Under the pieces are notes generated by a model. The model had not been told where the DNA came from. It was given only the letters and a program-made list of their open reading frames with translations, and searched no databases. The translations under genes were made by a program, and so were the position numbers. DNA of 64,000 nucleotides from Kryptolebias marmoratus (Eukaryota > Chordata > Actinopteri > Cyprinodontiformes > Rivulidae): the NCBI RefSeq assembly GCF_001649575.2, contig NC_051435.1, positions 5,604,226 through 5,668,225 on the forward strand, read 5' to 3'. Below, piece by piece: positions 33,369 to 45,659 of this stretch (the first letter of the stretch is position 1; every line of letters starts with the position of its first letter).

Positions 33369-34410
33369 GAAGGAAGGCTGAATCAAGAAGTGAGACCCCT
33401 CACAATGTCATCACCCCAAGAAGGAAGCTTCCTCCTGGTGCTTTAAAAGATGACATTCCTGTCAGATTTGTGCTTTTAAAGGTTTTCACCGCAATAAACT
33501 GTGCCTTATCCAAGATTTTTTAAATTTTAAACACAAATCTGTCACAATCCAAGTTCTGCTGCTTCATCACTTTAAACTTGCCTTCATGAAACATTGGTCT
33601 GTCCACACACACACTCACACACACACTCACACACAAAATACACAGTACTGTTCTGTAATTTTATTGTCACACGTAAGACTTTTGTAACTTTTAGAACATT
33701 CCATTTCAATTTTCTTCAAACCCAAAGAAAACAAAATCAAAAAGATGAGATTCTATTTATGTTCTCTAGTGATGACATCAGCCACCTTTTAAAACAAACA
33801 AACAAACAAACAAACACGTGTTTTATTCTTAGAAGAATAATTGCAACTAACCTGTATTCAGAAGTCATGTAGATAATCATAGAATGTATTTTGTGGGTTT
33901 TTGGACATTTCTACATCAGACGAGTCGTTATGCAAAGAAAGTTGAAGCCATTCAGTATTTTTGTTGTTACTTAAAACTACTTCATTCAGTTGTTCTGATC
34001 CAAACATGATGATCAGTGGTTTTTGTGGTTTTTCTTCATTAGATTACGAGTAAAGATGAGCACTGTTACTTTTCATGCCATGTTATTTTGTAAACTTGTT
34101 TCAGTTCATGTGGTTGTCATCTGTGGAGACTAAAAGACCTATACAACTGTTAAACTCAAAGCTTGTTGACCAAAAGTTGAACTGTAGAAAAACTTTCAAT
34201 GTTTTCAATTGAAATATATTTTGATTACATGTTTATATTTTTAAAAATCGTTTCTTCTATTTATCCCCTTTTTTTATTTAGGCATTTTGCTCAATGCTTG
34301 GGGGGTGTACACTTGATTTTAGATTAACTTGTTTTTATATTGTTGGTGTCAGACTCTGAACTACTGTGGACAAAATCTTTTTAATAAACTCAAAAAATGG
34401 AAAAAAAGTA
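33369..34410 (+). other. fn1: fn1 3' UTR with two poly(A) signals
   Basis: About 1 kb of AT-rich sequence follows the stop codon. AATAAA occurs at 33493-33498 and at 34383-34388; the second is followed by a long A/T-rich tract and is the likelier distal end. A (CA)n-type stretch (about 33605-33635) and (CAAA)n (about 33792-33816) lie within. The exact end cannot be set without transcripts. Confidence 0.6.
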
Positions 34411-34680
34411 ACAGTCTGTTTGTAATAATATAATTATTGTCAGAATTATAATAAACGTGGCAGTACAAACTGATTTGGTAAACCATATATTTCCATTTAA
34501 TTTTTTTAACAGCTGTTTAAAAAGTTAGTAATTTTAATCAGAGATAAATCTTTATCACTGGTGAAGTTAAATGTATGGATGCAAGTTACTTAGCTGCCAC
34601 ACTGAAAACCACTGATTTTCAAAATGCTAACTTTCCAATACCCAATGTATGCTTTGAACCTTGCATGCTATTTCGGTAAC

Positions 34681-34686
<6 letters not shown>

Positions 34687-34735
<49 letters not shown>
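34687..34735. repeat. (AT)n microsatellite
   Basis: About 24 uninterrupted TA units. It sits shortly before the run of N and probably contributes to the assembly break. Confidence 0.95.
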
Positions 34736-34739
<4 letters not shown>

Positions 34740-34769
34740 CTCTTCTCACACTCCGCGCGTGTTCTTTTT

Positions 34770-35056
34770 NNNNNNNNNNNNNNNNNNNNNNNNNNNNNNN
34801 NNNNNNNNNNNNNNNNNNNNNNNNNNNNNNNNNNNNNNNNNNNNNNNNNNNNNNNNNNNNNNNNNNNNNNNNNNNNNNNNNNNNNNNNNNNNNNNNNNNN
34901 NNNNNNNNNNNNNNNNNNNNNNNNNNNNNNNNNNNNNNNNNNNNNNNNNNNNNNNNNNNNNNNNNNNNNNNNNNNNNNNNNNNNNNNNNNNNNNNNNNNN
35001 NNNNNNNNNNNNNNNNNNNNNNNNNNNNNNNNNNNNNNNNNNNNNNNNNNNNNNNN
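34770..35056. other. Assembly gap (N)
   Basis: 287 N characters. Apparent open frames across it are artefacts. It lies between fn1 and umps, outside both coding regions. Confidence 1.
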
Positions 35057-35223
35057 TCCACCACCACAATGTCCGGTTGGTTCGCCATTACCATTTTGTC
35101 TGTCTATATATATATATGTATATATATAAATACATTTCTCAAAAATTAAAGTTTTTATACATATTTATATTTATTAGGAAGGAAATTCTGTTTTGGGACA
35201 AACACTCAATTTTGTCAGCTTAC

Positions 35224-35309
<86 letters not shown>

Positions 35310-35310
35310 T
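35224..35310. repeat. (ATT)n microsatellite
   Basis: About 29 uninterrupted ATT units. The poly-Leu and poly-Ile open frames over it are artefacts. The LINE 3' remnant begins directly after it. Confidence 0.95.
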
Positions 35311-35722
35311 ATCTTACCTACAAAACTCAGAGAGGAGTGGGAGAGCAGGAGGGAGGAAACATTAATAAACAGACTAAGGTTTGGACAAACAGGACATTAT
35401 TTAGAATACAAAAAAAGCAAAATATAGGTCAATGTGATTACTGTGGACAGGAGGAAATGATAAAACATTTTGTTTCTGTCAGAAATATAAACAACACAGA
35501 AGACATGAGATGAATTAGAAAAAAAAATCAAGTAGACATTTAATATATTAAACATATTACAGAAAGAATCAAGAATTAAACGCTTTGTTTAAACACAAAG
35601 TTAATTAATAGAATATAATCATGATTACAGGCACATATTTATTTTGATCTACACTCCAGACCAGCAGGTGGCGGTAATGTACACCTTCCGTTTCTGCAGC
35701 CATAAAACAAGAAGAAGAATTA
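35310..35722 (+). mobile_element. LINE 3'-end remnant, copy 1
   Basis: Broken reading frames match the C-terminal end of a non-LTR retrotransposon polyprotein: LINRLRFGQTG in one frame, then, after a frameshift, CDYCGQEEMIKHF in another (Cys-x2-Cys...His). It continues into a 3' region with the phrase 'gcaggtggcggtaatg' (from 35665) and ends in an agaagaa tail near 35709-35722. It is 5'-truncated, as LINE copies usually are. L1/Tx1-like clade is a guess from memory. Confidence 0.6.
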
Positions 35723-35729
35723 GAAGGCT

Positions 35730-36048
35730 AAGTAATAAACATAATACAGGTTGTTTTAATCATTGTGATAAATAAGAAACAGTACAACATATTTTTTTAG
35801 AATGTAATAAATATATTCAAGAAAGAGAGGAGTTAATTAGAAATTTAAGTGGGAATAAAAGTAAATTAGATATAAGGTAGTTATTTCAGAGATCATCTGG
35901 GGATGTAGTATAGCAGTATTTTTAGTTTTCTAAGAAGAACGGCTGTTATGCAAGTGTCTGATCCATACTCCTATCTGGAAGGTGGCGGTAATGCACCTAT
36001 AAGTTGTTTGCGAACCGCCATAAGAAAAGAGAAGAAGAAGAAGCACTA
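35730..36048 (+). mobile_element. LINE 3'-end remnant, copy 2, abutting umps
   Basis: Contains CFNHCDK, a stop, then ETVQHIFLECNKYIQEREEL (from about 35750), the same Cys-x2-Cys...His...Cys tail as copy 1. The 3' part has ggtggcggt (35981-35989) and the complementary accgcc (36015-36019 area), able to form a short hairpin, then a gaagaagaagaag tail ending near 36045. The tail ends about 40 bases before the umps start codon, so the element probably supplies part of the umps promoter or 5' UTR. Confidence 0.65.
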
Positions 36049-36088
36049 AAAGGAAGACTAAGGAGTCTGTAAGTTGAGAAATTAAATA

Positions 36089-39000
36089 ATGGACAACGTC
36101 TCCATGGACAGTTTGATTGTGAAACTCTACGATGTGAACGCTGTGAAATTTGGAGAATATAAGCTGAAGAGCGGCTTGTTGACGCCGATTTATATCGACC
36201 TGAGGGTCCTTGTGTCGCTTCCGGTTCTAATGAATCAGGTAAACACGTGCTGCCTTTATTTACTGCTTATTAATACAATCAGTAATACAGGAGAAAACAC
36301 GAAATATTTCACAAATACGCTTTTAGATGACAGAAGCCAGACAGATCCACCTATTAATCTCACTTCTTGTAGTCATGGAGACTTTATCTGTGCACACGTG
36401 GGCGTTTCATCATTTGTCTGAAGTCCACCAGTCATTGATTTACAATAACTCAATTTAATCACCCGAGTTTAAAGTTTGTTTATTAGTTGCTTAAGCTCTA
36501 TCTTTGAAAATTCATGAGATAATTCACTGTTTCTCTCTCAATTGTCTGATCTAATTAAAGGTTTTGCTTAAATCAGGTTTCTACCATTTGTCAGCCTTAC
36601 AGCAACAACAACAACAAAAAATGCATTTTTGTATGCTAGGGCTATACAAGTTTTTGCTTATACCATACACAAGGAAATGCATAAAGGTAAACAAACAAAC
36701 AAAACACTCAGAAAGTAGTGAAGGGTAAAATTTTGTGCCTTGTGCAACAAACTCAGAAAACAAGTCGTAGATGGTTTGGGTGTTATAATCTAAGTAGTCC
36801 AATCCAGATTGCTCATTTTTAATGGTGCCCTATCCAGTCTGCAGGAATAACATCTCTTTTCTTTGAAGTGTGTCAAGGAGTCATCTAGTGAGCTAAATGT
36901 CACCAAACAGCCTTCCTGGAGAACTAATGGGTCACTACTTAATCCCCAAAAGACAGTAAACTCTTTAATCCTGAAAGATTAGGGCGGTAGGTTCGAGGGG
37001 GGAGTTAGGATTGGGGTAAAGAAGTAATGTTCAAGGACGGTTTGATTGTATACCTGAATGTCCTTAGTGTTTCTTTTTTAAGATAATGCACTTCCTTGGT
37101 TCCTAACTGCAGGACAGAGTTGTCTCGGGAATAAATTTGGTTCACAAAATTAGACTTTGCAAATATTCTTCAAATCAGAGCTATAAACAGTAAAGCTCTC
37201 AGAGATTTGGGATCTAATCCGTTTCCTAAGATGATACAAAAGCTGTCTTTCCTTACTCTCCAGGATGCATTTGGTTCTCCAAAGTATCTACTTGTTGTGT
37301 GGAACAGGTTTCCTCTGGGTCTTTGGAAGTTTGTGGCAGATTCTTTGGTTCTTCTTCTTCTATGGTTAAGTTTGTGACCACGTTTACCCAGGTTAATGCT
37401 TTTATGACATGTCTGCACCACCATCTTGTCTTTATAGGTTGGTTGTTGTTTTGAGGGATGCTAGAGTTTAGTTTGTAGCTGTATGTAATCCTAAATCTCT
37501 TCATTTTGCCTCCCAGGTCCCTCAGTATCAGCAAAGCAGTGGATTAAACATTCACCTTCAGCATGTCCAGTACTGTTACCTCAGAATCCTGAACTCTGTC
37601 TTACAAGGAAACACTTTTTCCGCTTTTGTTTACAGGTGTCGAGTCTCATCTACCAGCAAGCGCAACAAAACAAGCTTCAGTTTGACTCGGTGTGTGGGGT
37701 TCCATACACAGCCCTCCCCTTGGCCACGATTATCTGCTCCAGAAATGAACTCCCTATGCTCATCAGGCGAAAAGAAGCTAAGGACTACGGTAAACAAGAC
37801 TGGATTGAAATTTATTGAGCTCCCAAAACAGAAAGTAACCATCAGCGTGTTTGTAATCGGTCTGCAGCTGCTGAAATGTTTAGCTATAAAACGGTGCATA
37901 GTTGTGGCTCAGTTTGTCTCCTGCTGAGGCTGATAACCTTGTTTCGTGGCAGGAACCAAGCGGCTGGTGGAGGGGACATTTCGTCAGGGTGATACATGTT
38001 TGATCATTGAGGACACGGTGACCAGTGGCAGCAGCATCCTGGAGACAGCAGAAGTCCTCCGAAAAGAAGGACTGAAGGTATAGAATTTAAAATAATATGT
38101 TATGGTTTTACAACAACCAATAACTATAACAAGACGTTTTCTTCAGCTGGTGTAATGACTCTTAAAAGTCTATTTTTATTTGTTTCAGGTGACAGATGCC
38201 ATTGTTCTGATGGACAGGGAGCAAGGTGGCGTGGACATGTTGGCCTCTCAGGGAATCAGGCTCTTCCCCGTCATCTCCATGTTCAAGCTGCTTGATGTGC
38301 TGCTTGCAGCTGAACGCATCGATGCCCAAACCGCCCAGGATGTTCGCAAGTTCATCCTCGACAATAACACGTTCAGGTACTTTGGAATAAAACTGGAACA
38401 TCTATAGATACAAACTTTCTTGTGATTTTCATCTGGTTTCCAAGATTCTTGCTTTTTTTTGCAAATTTTCAGTCTCTTTGGAAGTAGAAAATATAAAAGA
38501 ATTAGAGGCAGCTCAAGACTTTCATAGTACTGTGAACTTGTTTTTTCTTACCTCACTCTATGCTTATGAAAAGGCTCTACAACTTTTATTTTTCCTTCAG
38601 ATCTAAGAAGGAAAACGGCAACGCTCCAGCTACCAAGAAGCCATGTGTGGAACCACAGCGAGAGCTGAGCTATGCAGCCAGAGCCGAGTTGCCAAGTACG
38701 TCGTACCTTTTTATTTATTCTAATGTCCAAAGCAGTTTAGCATGCTAAAACTTCCTTTCGTCTGCAGACATCCATCCCCTGGCATCAAAGCTGCTGAAGA
38801 TCATGGAGGAGAAACAGTCGAACCTCTGTGTGTCAGCTGATGTGACCTGCAGCGAGGAGCTGCTGCAGCTGGCAGAGTCTCTTGGTCCCAAGATCTGCAT
38901 GTTGAAGACTCACATAGACATCCTGAAGGTTCATGACAAACAGTCTGTTACTTGGAGAACTTTGTTAAATATACAGTTTAAACTCATGCTGCTGTCATGT

Positions 39001-40444
39001 GTGCTAACAGGACTACACGTTGGCCTTCAGCCAGAAACTGCAGGCATTGTCTGAGAAACACAACTTCCTCATATTTGAAGATCGCAAGTTTGCTGATATT
39101 GGAAATACAGTCAAGCATCAATATGAAGGTGTACTTTTATTTACTAAAACTTTGCATGTGGCTTGTGTTTAAACTGTCTTCGTGGTTAGGGAGCCTGACA
39201 TTGCGCTCGTGTTTTTGTTCTGCAGGAGGCGTGTTCCAGATCTCGTCATGGTCCCATGTAGTCAATGCCCACGCTGTTCCTGGCCCCGGGGTGGTGAAGG
39301 GCCTGAGTGCTGTTGGGAAGCCTCTGGGACGAGGCTGTTTGCTCATTGCACAGATGAGCTCCCAGGGCTCTCTGGCCACTGGTGAATACACAAAGGCTGT
39401 GGTGAGCACATTTCTGCCGAAGCCTTTTTCTGAGCTTGTTTGCAGTGTCTGTGCCTGTAAGGTCCTAGCATATGTCTGTTCTGTGACTCTGCAGCTGCAG
39501 ATGGCTGAGGAGCAGTCGGACTTTGTGATTGGATTCATCTGTGGTGGTAAGGTCACAGAGAAGCCAGAGTTCATCCACATGACCCCTGGTGTGCAGATAC
39601 AAGCTGGAGGTAAACTCAACTCATCAATTTTTTACTTTTGCTAATTTGCTAATTTTTAGTTTGATCTTTAAATGCATTTTGTGTAGATACACATTACTGC
39701 ATTTATATGGGGAATGAAATATTGCCGATATCCAACATTCTGGTATAGTTTCAGTAATTTTGTCAATTTGCAGTTGAGATTTTGTTGCCACTATTTTTTC
39801 AATGTTAGTCACTGGAAAAAAAAAAGATCTTTACATTAAAATGTGTGTATAGAAAATTGTAGCCTTATTTTAACCAGCTTGGATGATCCTCTCTCAGCTA
39901 CAGTCTGAAATTAGCCATAAACAGACCAAATTTGAGCCTGTCTGCCTGCAGATAGTTAATTTACAGCAACCATCAGCTAATACTGATGACATGCTGATAA
40001 TGTCTTACAGCCCTAGTGACTGATAAAACTTAAGTATCTGTAAGAAGTCACTGAGATTTCATGAATGTGAGTAATCGTGCAGTGCTGAAATGTATGCCAA
40101 CATTTTCAAAGGTGGTTTAAGGTGGTGTTAGTATAACTGGGGAAGAGGTCGAACAGAAATGATACCTTCTAACACAAGGTGGCGCTGTTGTTTTAGATTT
40201 ACAGCTGACTCTCAGTGATGTTGCTCACCCATATTTCCTATCTCCCTGTTTCCCTCCCCTTTCAGGAGATTCATTGGGCCAACAGTACACTGCCCCAGAG
40301 GAGGTGATCTACAGCAAAGGCTCTGATGTCATCATTGTGGGACGGGGGGTGTTAGAGGCTTCTGATAGGCTCGAAGCAGCCGAGTCGTACAGAAAGGCGG
40401 GGTGGGATGCTTACGTGAAAAGAGTGAGCCGGAGTGGCCAGTGA
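36089..40444 (+). CDS. umps: Uridine 5'-monophosphate synthase (OPRT + OMPDC), 10 exons, 486 aa
   Basis: Bifunctional cytosolic enzyme for the last two steps of de novo UMP synthesis: orotate + PRPP to OMP, then decarboxylation to UMP. Exons: 36089-36238, 37636-37789, 37953-38077, 38189-38376, 38601-38695, 38768-38928, 39011-39128, 39226-39401, 39495-39609 and 40266-40444 (sum 1461 nt). Start ATG has A at -3 and G at +4. The N-terminal OPRT domain carries the PRPP-binding motif [13 protein letters not shown] (about residues 117-129). A lysine-rich linker is in exon 5. The C-terminal OMP decarboxylase domain has the catalytic [12 protein letters not shown] tract (D315, K317, D320), matching the human D312-K314-D317 array. 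The C-terminus VGRGV...[16 protein letters not shown] is conserved. Length is close to human (480). Exon 9 has tandem acceptors (39495 or 39501), so Leu-Gln may be optional. Confidence 0.96.
36239..37635. other. umps intron 1
   Basis: AT-rich intron of about 1.4 kb. It contains a (CAA)n-like run near 36603-36619 and no recognised gene or element; the short frames on either strand show no domain. Confidence 0.6.
39610..40265. other. umps intron 9
   Basis: AT-rich intron with no recognised element, ending in a pyrimidine-rich acceptor (ctccctgtttccctcccctttcag pattern) before the last exon. Confidence 0.6.
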
Positions 40445-41545
40445 CATCTCAGACGTGTGTCACTTCTAATCTGAACAGCAACTCCTAAAATTCTCTACAG
40501 AAGACCTGCGAACATTCAGCCAGCAAACATTAGAAGACTGTAAAAACATCCTAACGTCCAACAGTTTAACATTTTCAGAACATTCCTGAAAGATGTGAAG
40601 AATCCTCTACTTCACTCTTATTCACAGTTTGTTTAAAATCTATTTTGATTCTGATCAACTTGATAGTATTAGTTCAAAAGTGAAGTAATTACTTTTATTT
40701 TTGTTAATAAACACCTGCTGAGTATTTCTCTGTTAAAGAGAGAATATATAAGAGCCATATGTTCAACACAAAGTTCTACTTCAAGTAAATGCATCATCTT
40801 GGCGAACACTTCCACAAAACACTGATGCTAAAACAGCTCTGGACCTTGATTTAAATAACAAATGAGAGACTAATGACAACTAGAAAGATTACCTTCAGGG
40901 GATTTTCTTCTTGCTGCTTCTTTCACTTGTTGGAAATGATAAAAAATCTTTGTGTTTAGTTATTTTTGTTAGTGTTGGGTAACTTTCAGTGTTTAAATCA
41001 AGTTGATCTTCACAAATAAATAATCTTGATCAAACATGTTTTAGTAAATTTATAAAGAGTTGGAATATTTCCAGTGTAGTCTTTTATGATAATTTGCTTT
41101 TTTGGGACCAGTATTGATGAAATGAGGATCTCTTGAACAAACTGTGGTACGTCTGCTTGATTATATTTTCCATCTGTTGTGTTTTTTTGTTGTTGGTTGT
41201 GTGACCTCTGATTATTGTGAATGTCGACAGGAGCTGATCACAACTGAATTCATTATGAGGAACATGTTCTGTCCAAGTTTATTACCAAAAGGTGTTCTGA
41301 TTTATTAAAAAGAAATTATCCCCTAAGCAGTAAAAACTGTTTCCTTCTTCAGGAGTAGAAGCTGAATTGTGTGCCTTAACATGCAGAGTTCAGTTTGTAT
41401 GAAGTGAAGCATCTTCATGTCTGACTCAGTGATGCTTTTTATTTCATACAGGTGAAGTTTCTTTCACAGCGAGGGACCTTGTTTAATCTGTTCTTTGTGC
41501 AATGATTAATTTTGCAAAGTGAGCTTGAATAAATACATCTGAAAC
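40445..41545 (+). other. umps: umps 3' flank with candidate poly(A) signals
   Basis: AATAAA occurs about 260 bases after the stop (near 40705-40711, in ttgttaataaacacc) and again near 41529-41534 (gaataaatac). The first is the likelier end. No other gene seen up to 43300. Confidence 0.5.
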
Positions 41546-42649
41546 AGAAAATCTCAGGTGCAAACTTGACTCGTCCGTTATGTTATAGGGTTCTATAGTT
41601 TCTACCTGTCAGCAGTATTACACATTTGAATCAAGTTTTATCATTTCTGACCTCAGCTCTGGACTGTTGATGAACCAGAAAAGAATTATGAAATCCTGAA
41701 AACATGGTATAAGCACACTTCTTGTTCTGAGCTAAATGCATTAAACTTTTTTTTTTTTGCATGTCTTTAAAACCTACAGCAGGATCTGAGAGCGAGCCCT
41801 CTGAATGCAACCAGTCTTTTGAAAAATGTAACAATAGTTGTACAAATTTCCTAGACATTTTTTTATGAAACACGATAAAAATAAACATTTTCAGAAGATG
41901 GTTTTGTGTTGTGATCTTTTTAAGTTTGTAATTTTCTAAGGTTTTTGTTTTTCACAATGAATTTTGACAAGATTAAACAACAAAAAACATTTTTAAAAGT
42001 TTATTTACCCTGGTATATCCTCTCTACTGTCAAATGAATAATAATTTTCTTTAACTTTATGCTCAACATTTAAAAGGCCAAATTAGTTTAAAACCTAATT
42101 CTAAAAGGCCTGTGGGGACCATCAGTGTTCCTGAACTCTGTAATTTGATGCATTTGTTGTGCTTACAGTAAACTCATTAGAGAAGCAGACATGCAGCTCT
42201 CTGATTGGCTGCTGTTTTCTGTCCTTTTTCAGCTGCTCCTCTCAGAGGGCTAATTCTATTTAGAATCACTTTAAGCCACTTTTTTTATTCATTCATTTGT
42301 AATTTATTTTCTGTATTATCTAGGCCAGGGATCTGCAACCTTTACATTCAAAAGAGACATTTCTGCTACATAAGTTAGCTGCAAAACTCACTTGTAGCTT
42401 GAATTAAAGATAAGTCAATATGTGTTATATAAATACTACATAAAAAACTAGTTTTTGAAACTTGCAGAAAGTAATCATCTGACTAACCTTAGTGACATTA
42501 TAAAATTAAACATTTGTAATAAACTGTTAACAGTTATTTGTATTTTTACATGTTAGAACACAGAAAATAATTAAACTCTTATAAAAACTGTATACCTTGG
42601 CTATTTCCTCCCTGTCAACCCATGGAAGCCCATAATGAAGAAGAAAAAA

Positions 42650-42860
42650 TCCTCTATGTCAGACTTTTTTCTTAAATTGTGACTTCTTCTATCTTATAAT
42701 TATGAGATACTTTTAGAATTTCGAAATTTTGACTTAGCATCTCATAGGTATGAACAAATTTCTCACAATTATGATTTAGCATCTCATAATTATGAGATAA
42801 TAAGTCCTAATTTTGACATACTAAGTTCAAATTTTGATATAGAATCTCATAATTAAGGTT
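42650..42860. repeat. Degenerate minisatellite built on a palindromic 'ctcataattatgag' unit
   Basis: The unit recurs with variations: cttataattatgagata (from about 42694), catctcataggtatga (about 42739), catctcataattatgagata (42780-42799) and aatctcataattaag (about 42843), separated by 'aattttgac' phrases. The stretch 42781-42798 is a perfect 18-bp palindrome. Similar repeats are widespread in fish genomes. Confidence 0.65.
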
Positions 42861-43167
42861 TTTTTTTAATTGAAGTGACGGAAATGAGCTTCCATATTCA
42901 CAGTAAGATAAGAAAGAAAAAAAAAAGTTGCTGAGCTGCCCTGAATCCTGAAGTTATTTGCAAGGCAAAAATGTATGAAAATGATGCCCGAACAGAAACT
43001 GTGGGACATACTGAGCAGGTCTCCAGGTAGCGACGTTACAATGAGGCTTTTTACGGTTGGGTGCGCGCGCAGCCAGGGCACACATGTCGTTGCCTGGCGC
43101 ACAGGAGGAAGGAGAGGCTTGGAATCATTCATTTGTGCGCACACGTTTATGTGTGTCTGACAGAACG

Positions 43168-43194
43168 ACACACACACACACACACACACACACA
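43168..43194. repeat. (CA)n microsatellite
   Basis: About 13 CA units upstream of a GC-rich promoter-like region. Confidence 0.95.
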
Positions 43195-43330
43195 ATCACC
43201 CCTCCTTCTTTATGTCAATATTGGATCAGAGCAACGCACCGTGCAACAGGTGTCTGCGCGCGCCCGGAGGATCCACTCCAAGGGGGGAGGAGAGAGGAGG
43301 ACGGAACAGAAAGGGAGGGAGAGTGGGGGG

Positions 43331-43338
43331 TATAAAAG
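43331..43338 (+). promoter_or_regulatory. TATA box (tataaaag) in a locally GC-rich promoter-like region
   Basis: A consensus TATA box follows a G-rich tract (gggagagtggggggtataaaagg) and CpG-containing sequence from about 43060. It is about 20-30 bases before an exon-like segment ending in a consensus donor (AAAG|gtgagg at 43383/43384). This is the best promoter candidate between umps and cryba2. Confidence 0.5.
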
Positions 43339-43360
43339 GTGTCTACCTGTCCTGAAGCAG

Positions 43361-45316
43361 GACACATTCAGTCCGTGTGAAAGGTGAGGACCAGGGTTGT
43401 GCATGACTTTTTCATTTTTCTCTCTCTTTACTTCTAAAGAAAGGCAGGCCGTAAATTCATACAGAGCTTTAATTCATCCACGAGCTTCTTTTGGTGTTTT
43501 AACCTTTTCTTTATTTTTCCTCCCCCAGTCCTGAAAGAGCGAGAAGAGAGAAGACAGCTGTTAGGAGCAGCACCCCAAACATCTGCTTCTGTGACTTTTC
43601 CCCATTTTGTCCGTATTTGCTTCACGTTGAGCCTCACGTACAATACCTGAAGATGAAGTTTTGTTCGTTCGGCTCGCGTTACGCAGGTACGGGTTGGCAG
43701 CTGGAAAAGGCACAAAGTTTTTTTTTTCTTTTTTGTTTTTTTCTTTTAATTTGGTCAAGCTCCACAAGAAGAGGATCGTGAAAGGAGCACCAAGGAGCCA
43801 ACAGAATTGTACTAAAGAAATAAATTTAAAAAAGGCACAGGCAGTTAGGGCAGGTTCATTTCTTAATATGAGTTACCAATAATGATAACACATTTAGTAA
43901 CTGACACACCAGGTGTTCTGAACAGGTAAACTGTCTCATTTGCATACAGCTGGCAGAAGCCAAAGCTCCAAAGACAAGAACAGAGACCAACCCAGGACTT
44001 ATTTATCCAGCTTTTAAAGCCTATAAGGACTGTTTTGTTAGACTCTTTGAGCACTTAAATTCACTTCCTAAATAAGTTGCATCTTGTCTCCAACCTGTTG
44101 TTATACTCTACGTTTAACAGAAAAAGTAAAAGATGCAAATTCAAAGTTGTATGTTCATGTAAGTCTTTAGGCTTTAAATGTAAAAACTAGTACGATACGC
44201 TGTGGCAAAAAGTTTAAGTGGCCTGTTTGTTTGTTTTTTTAATCTGGTAATTAGTTGTACCTGATCTGCACCAAGTAGATCTGCTGCAAGGGTTGACATT
44301 TACCAGACCAGGGGTGATAATCTCTTTATCTCCCTTTGGTGCACTTTGGACAACCATTTTTTCCCCCCATTAGCACATTCATGATCACACCATGTTTTTT
44401 CCACTGGGGGGGCTCCTGTTCATCACTAACCATCTCCTACGTCACAAAGTGAGAGCTCAGACAGAGTGCAGAGAGATGGGCTTAATGGGAGGTTATGTTA
44501 ATCATTAACCAAACATTAACCACACACAAACACACACAGACACACAGATCTGGTACACACCATCTGTCATCTGGATGCTATAATGAAGTATTCAATCATA
44601 ACATTTATATCATTCATCAGTCGTTGTTTCTTCCACTGAACATTATGGCTTCAAATAGAAATGCAGATGAAGTAAACTGTTTCAGTGGTTTGAAAACAAA
44701 ATCATGTTTTTCTAATATGGTTTTATCACTCTCTTTAGATACGAAAGTAATATTTTGCACCATTTACACACATAAGAGATGTGACAGGCATAAGAATAAA
44801 AGACATCTGTGCTCAAGTTGTTGATGCTTGAAAAGAATCTGGGAAATATTTGAACAACATCTAAATAAAGGTTATTGTATCTGCTGTCTTTGCAACATTT
44901 GGCCATCTTTGTGGTTAAAGTGAAACTCTGCACACATCTAAAATTAGAACATATCCACCTTCATTTTTATTCAAAATGTTTTTGTCTTTTCTGCAGGTTA
45001 TTACCATCAAATTGCCTCATGTGCATTTTATATCCCCATCACTCGCCATTATGTCAAAAAACACCTCATCACCTTACATCATGAGGAAGCCTGCTCAGCC
45101 TACATGCCACTTTTTTTTTACCTGAGAGCCTATTTGCCTCTGCTTGAATCTGCAGTCAATATTTGTTTAAAACCAGTGGACGGTGAGCTTCACACTCCTC
45201 AGTATCCTGGTTACCTTGCTCCCATTTCCAATGACTGTCCTAACTGGTCCTGCTGTTGCTACACCCGTCCTTCCAGCTCCTGCAGCTGTGTTAATGTGCA
45301 GATCATTTGTTTCTGA
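43361..45316 (+). other. Candidate spliced transcription unit of unknown identity
   Basis: Three exon-like segments are joined by consensus splice sites: about 43361-43383 (non-coding, donor gtgagg), 43529-43686 (acceptor cctcccccag, donor gtacgg) and 44997-45316 or beyond (acceptor ttttctgcag). If spliced this way, an ATG at 43653 opens 11 codons plus one base, and the third segment stays open in the matching phase to TGA at 45314-45316: 117 residues. It starts MKFCSFGSRYAGYYHQ, has no clear signal peptide, and ends cysteine-rich (CPNWSCCCYT, SCSC). I do not recognise it. It may be a lncRNA or a 5' UTR of something else; no further exons were identified. Confidence 0.25.
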
Positions 45317-45659
45317 GTCAGCATGAAAGCCGGATCCGTCTCATATTTTATTTATGGCTTCTTCATTTATAGTGATACATATTCCTAACTAAATTCCATC
45401 TGAAAATATTCCCATACTTTTATTTTTGTAAAGCAAGTTTGAATGCACTGTGAAGATGATGTCATTCATGTTAAAAACACAAAAAAGTCAATTATAATGT
45501 ACCAATTTTTGTATCTATAACTTTTTTTTAAAGTTACTTTAATTTATTTTATATTGAAATGATTAAAAGCCTAGCATTCCTTTCAGGAATGCATATCACC
45601 TGCCACCTTTCATGTCAGAAATTTAAAATAGAATCATATTATCCTTTAAAGGAATGACA

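Noticed and set aside
34624..35513. Long open frames of up to 267 codons on both strands
   Set aside because: They run through N, (AT)n and (ATT)n and consist of poly-Leu, poly-Ile or Tyr-Ile repeats.
39137..39619. 160-codon antisense frame over umps exons 8-9
   Set aside because: Shadow of the conserved decarboxylase exons.
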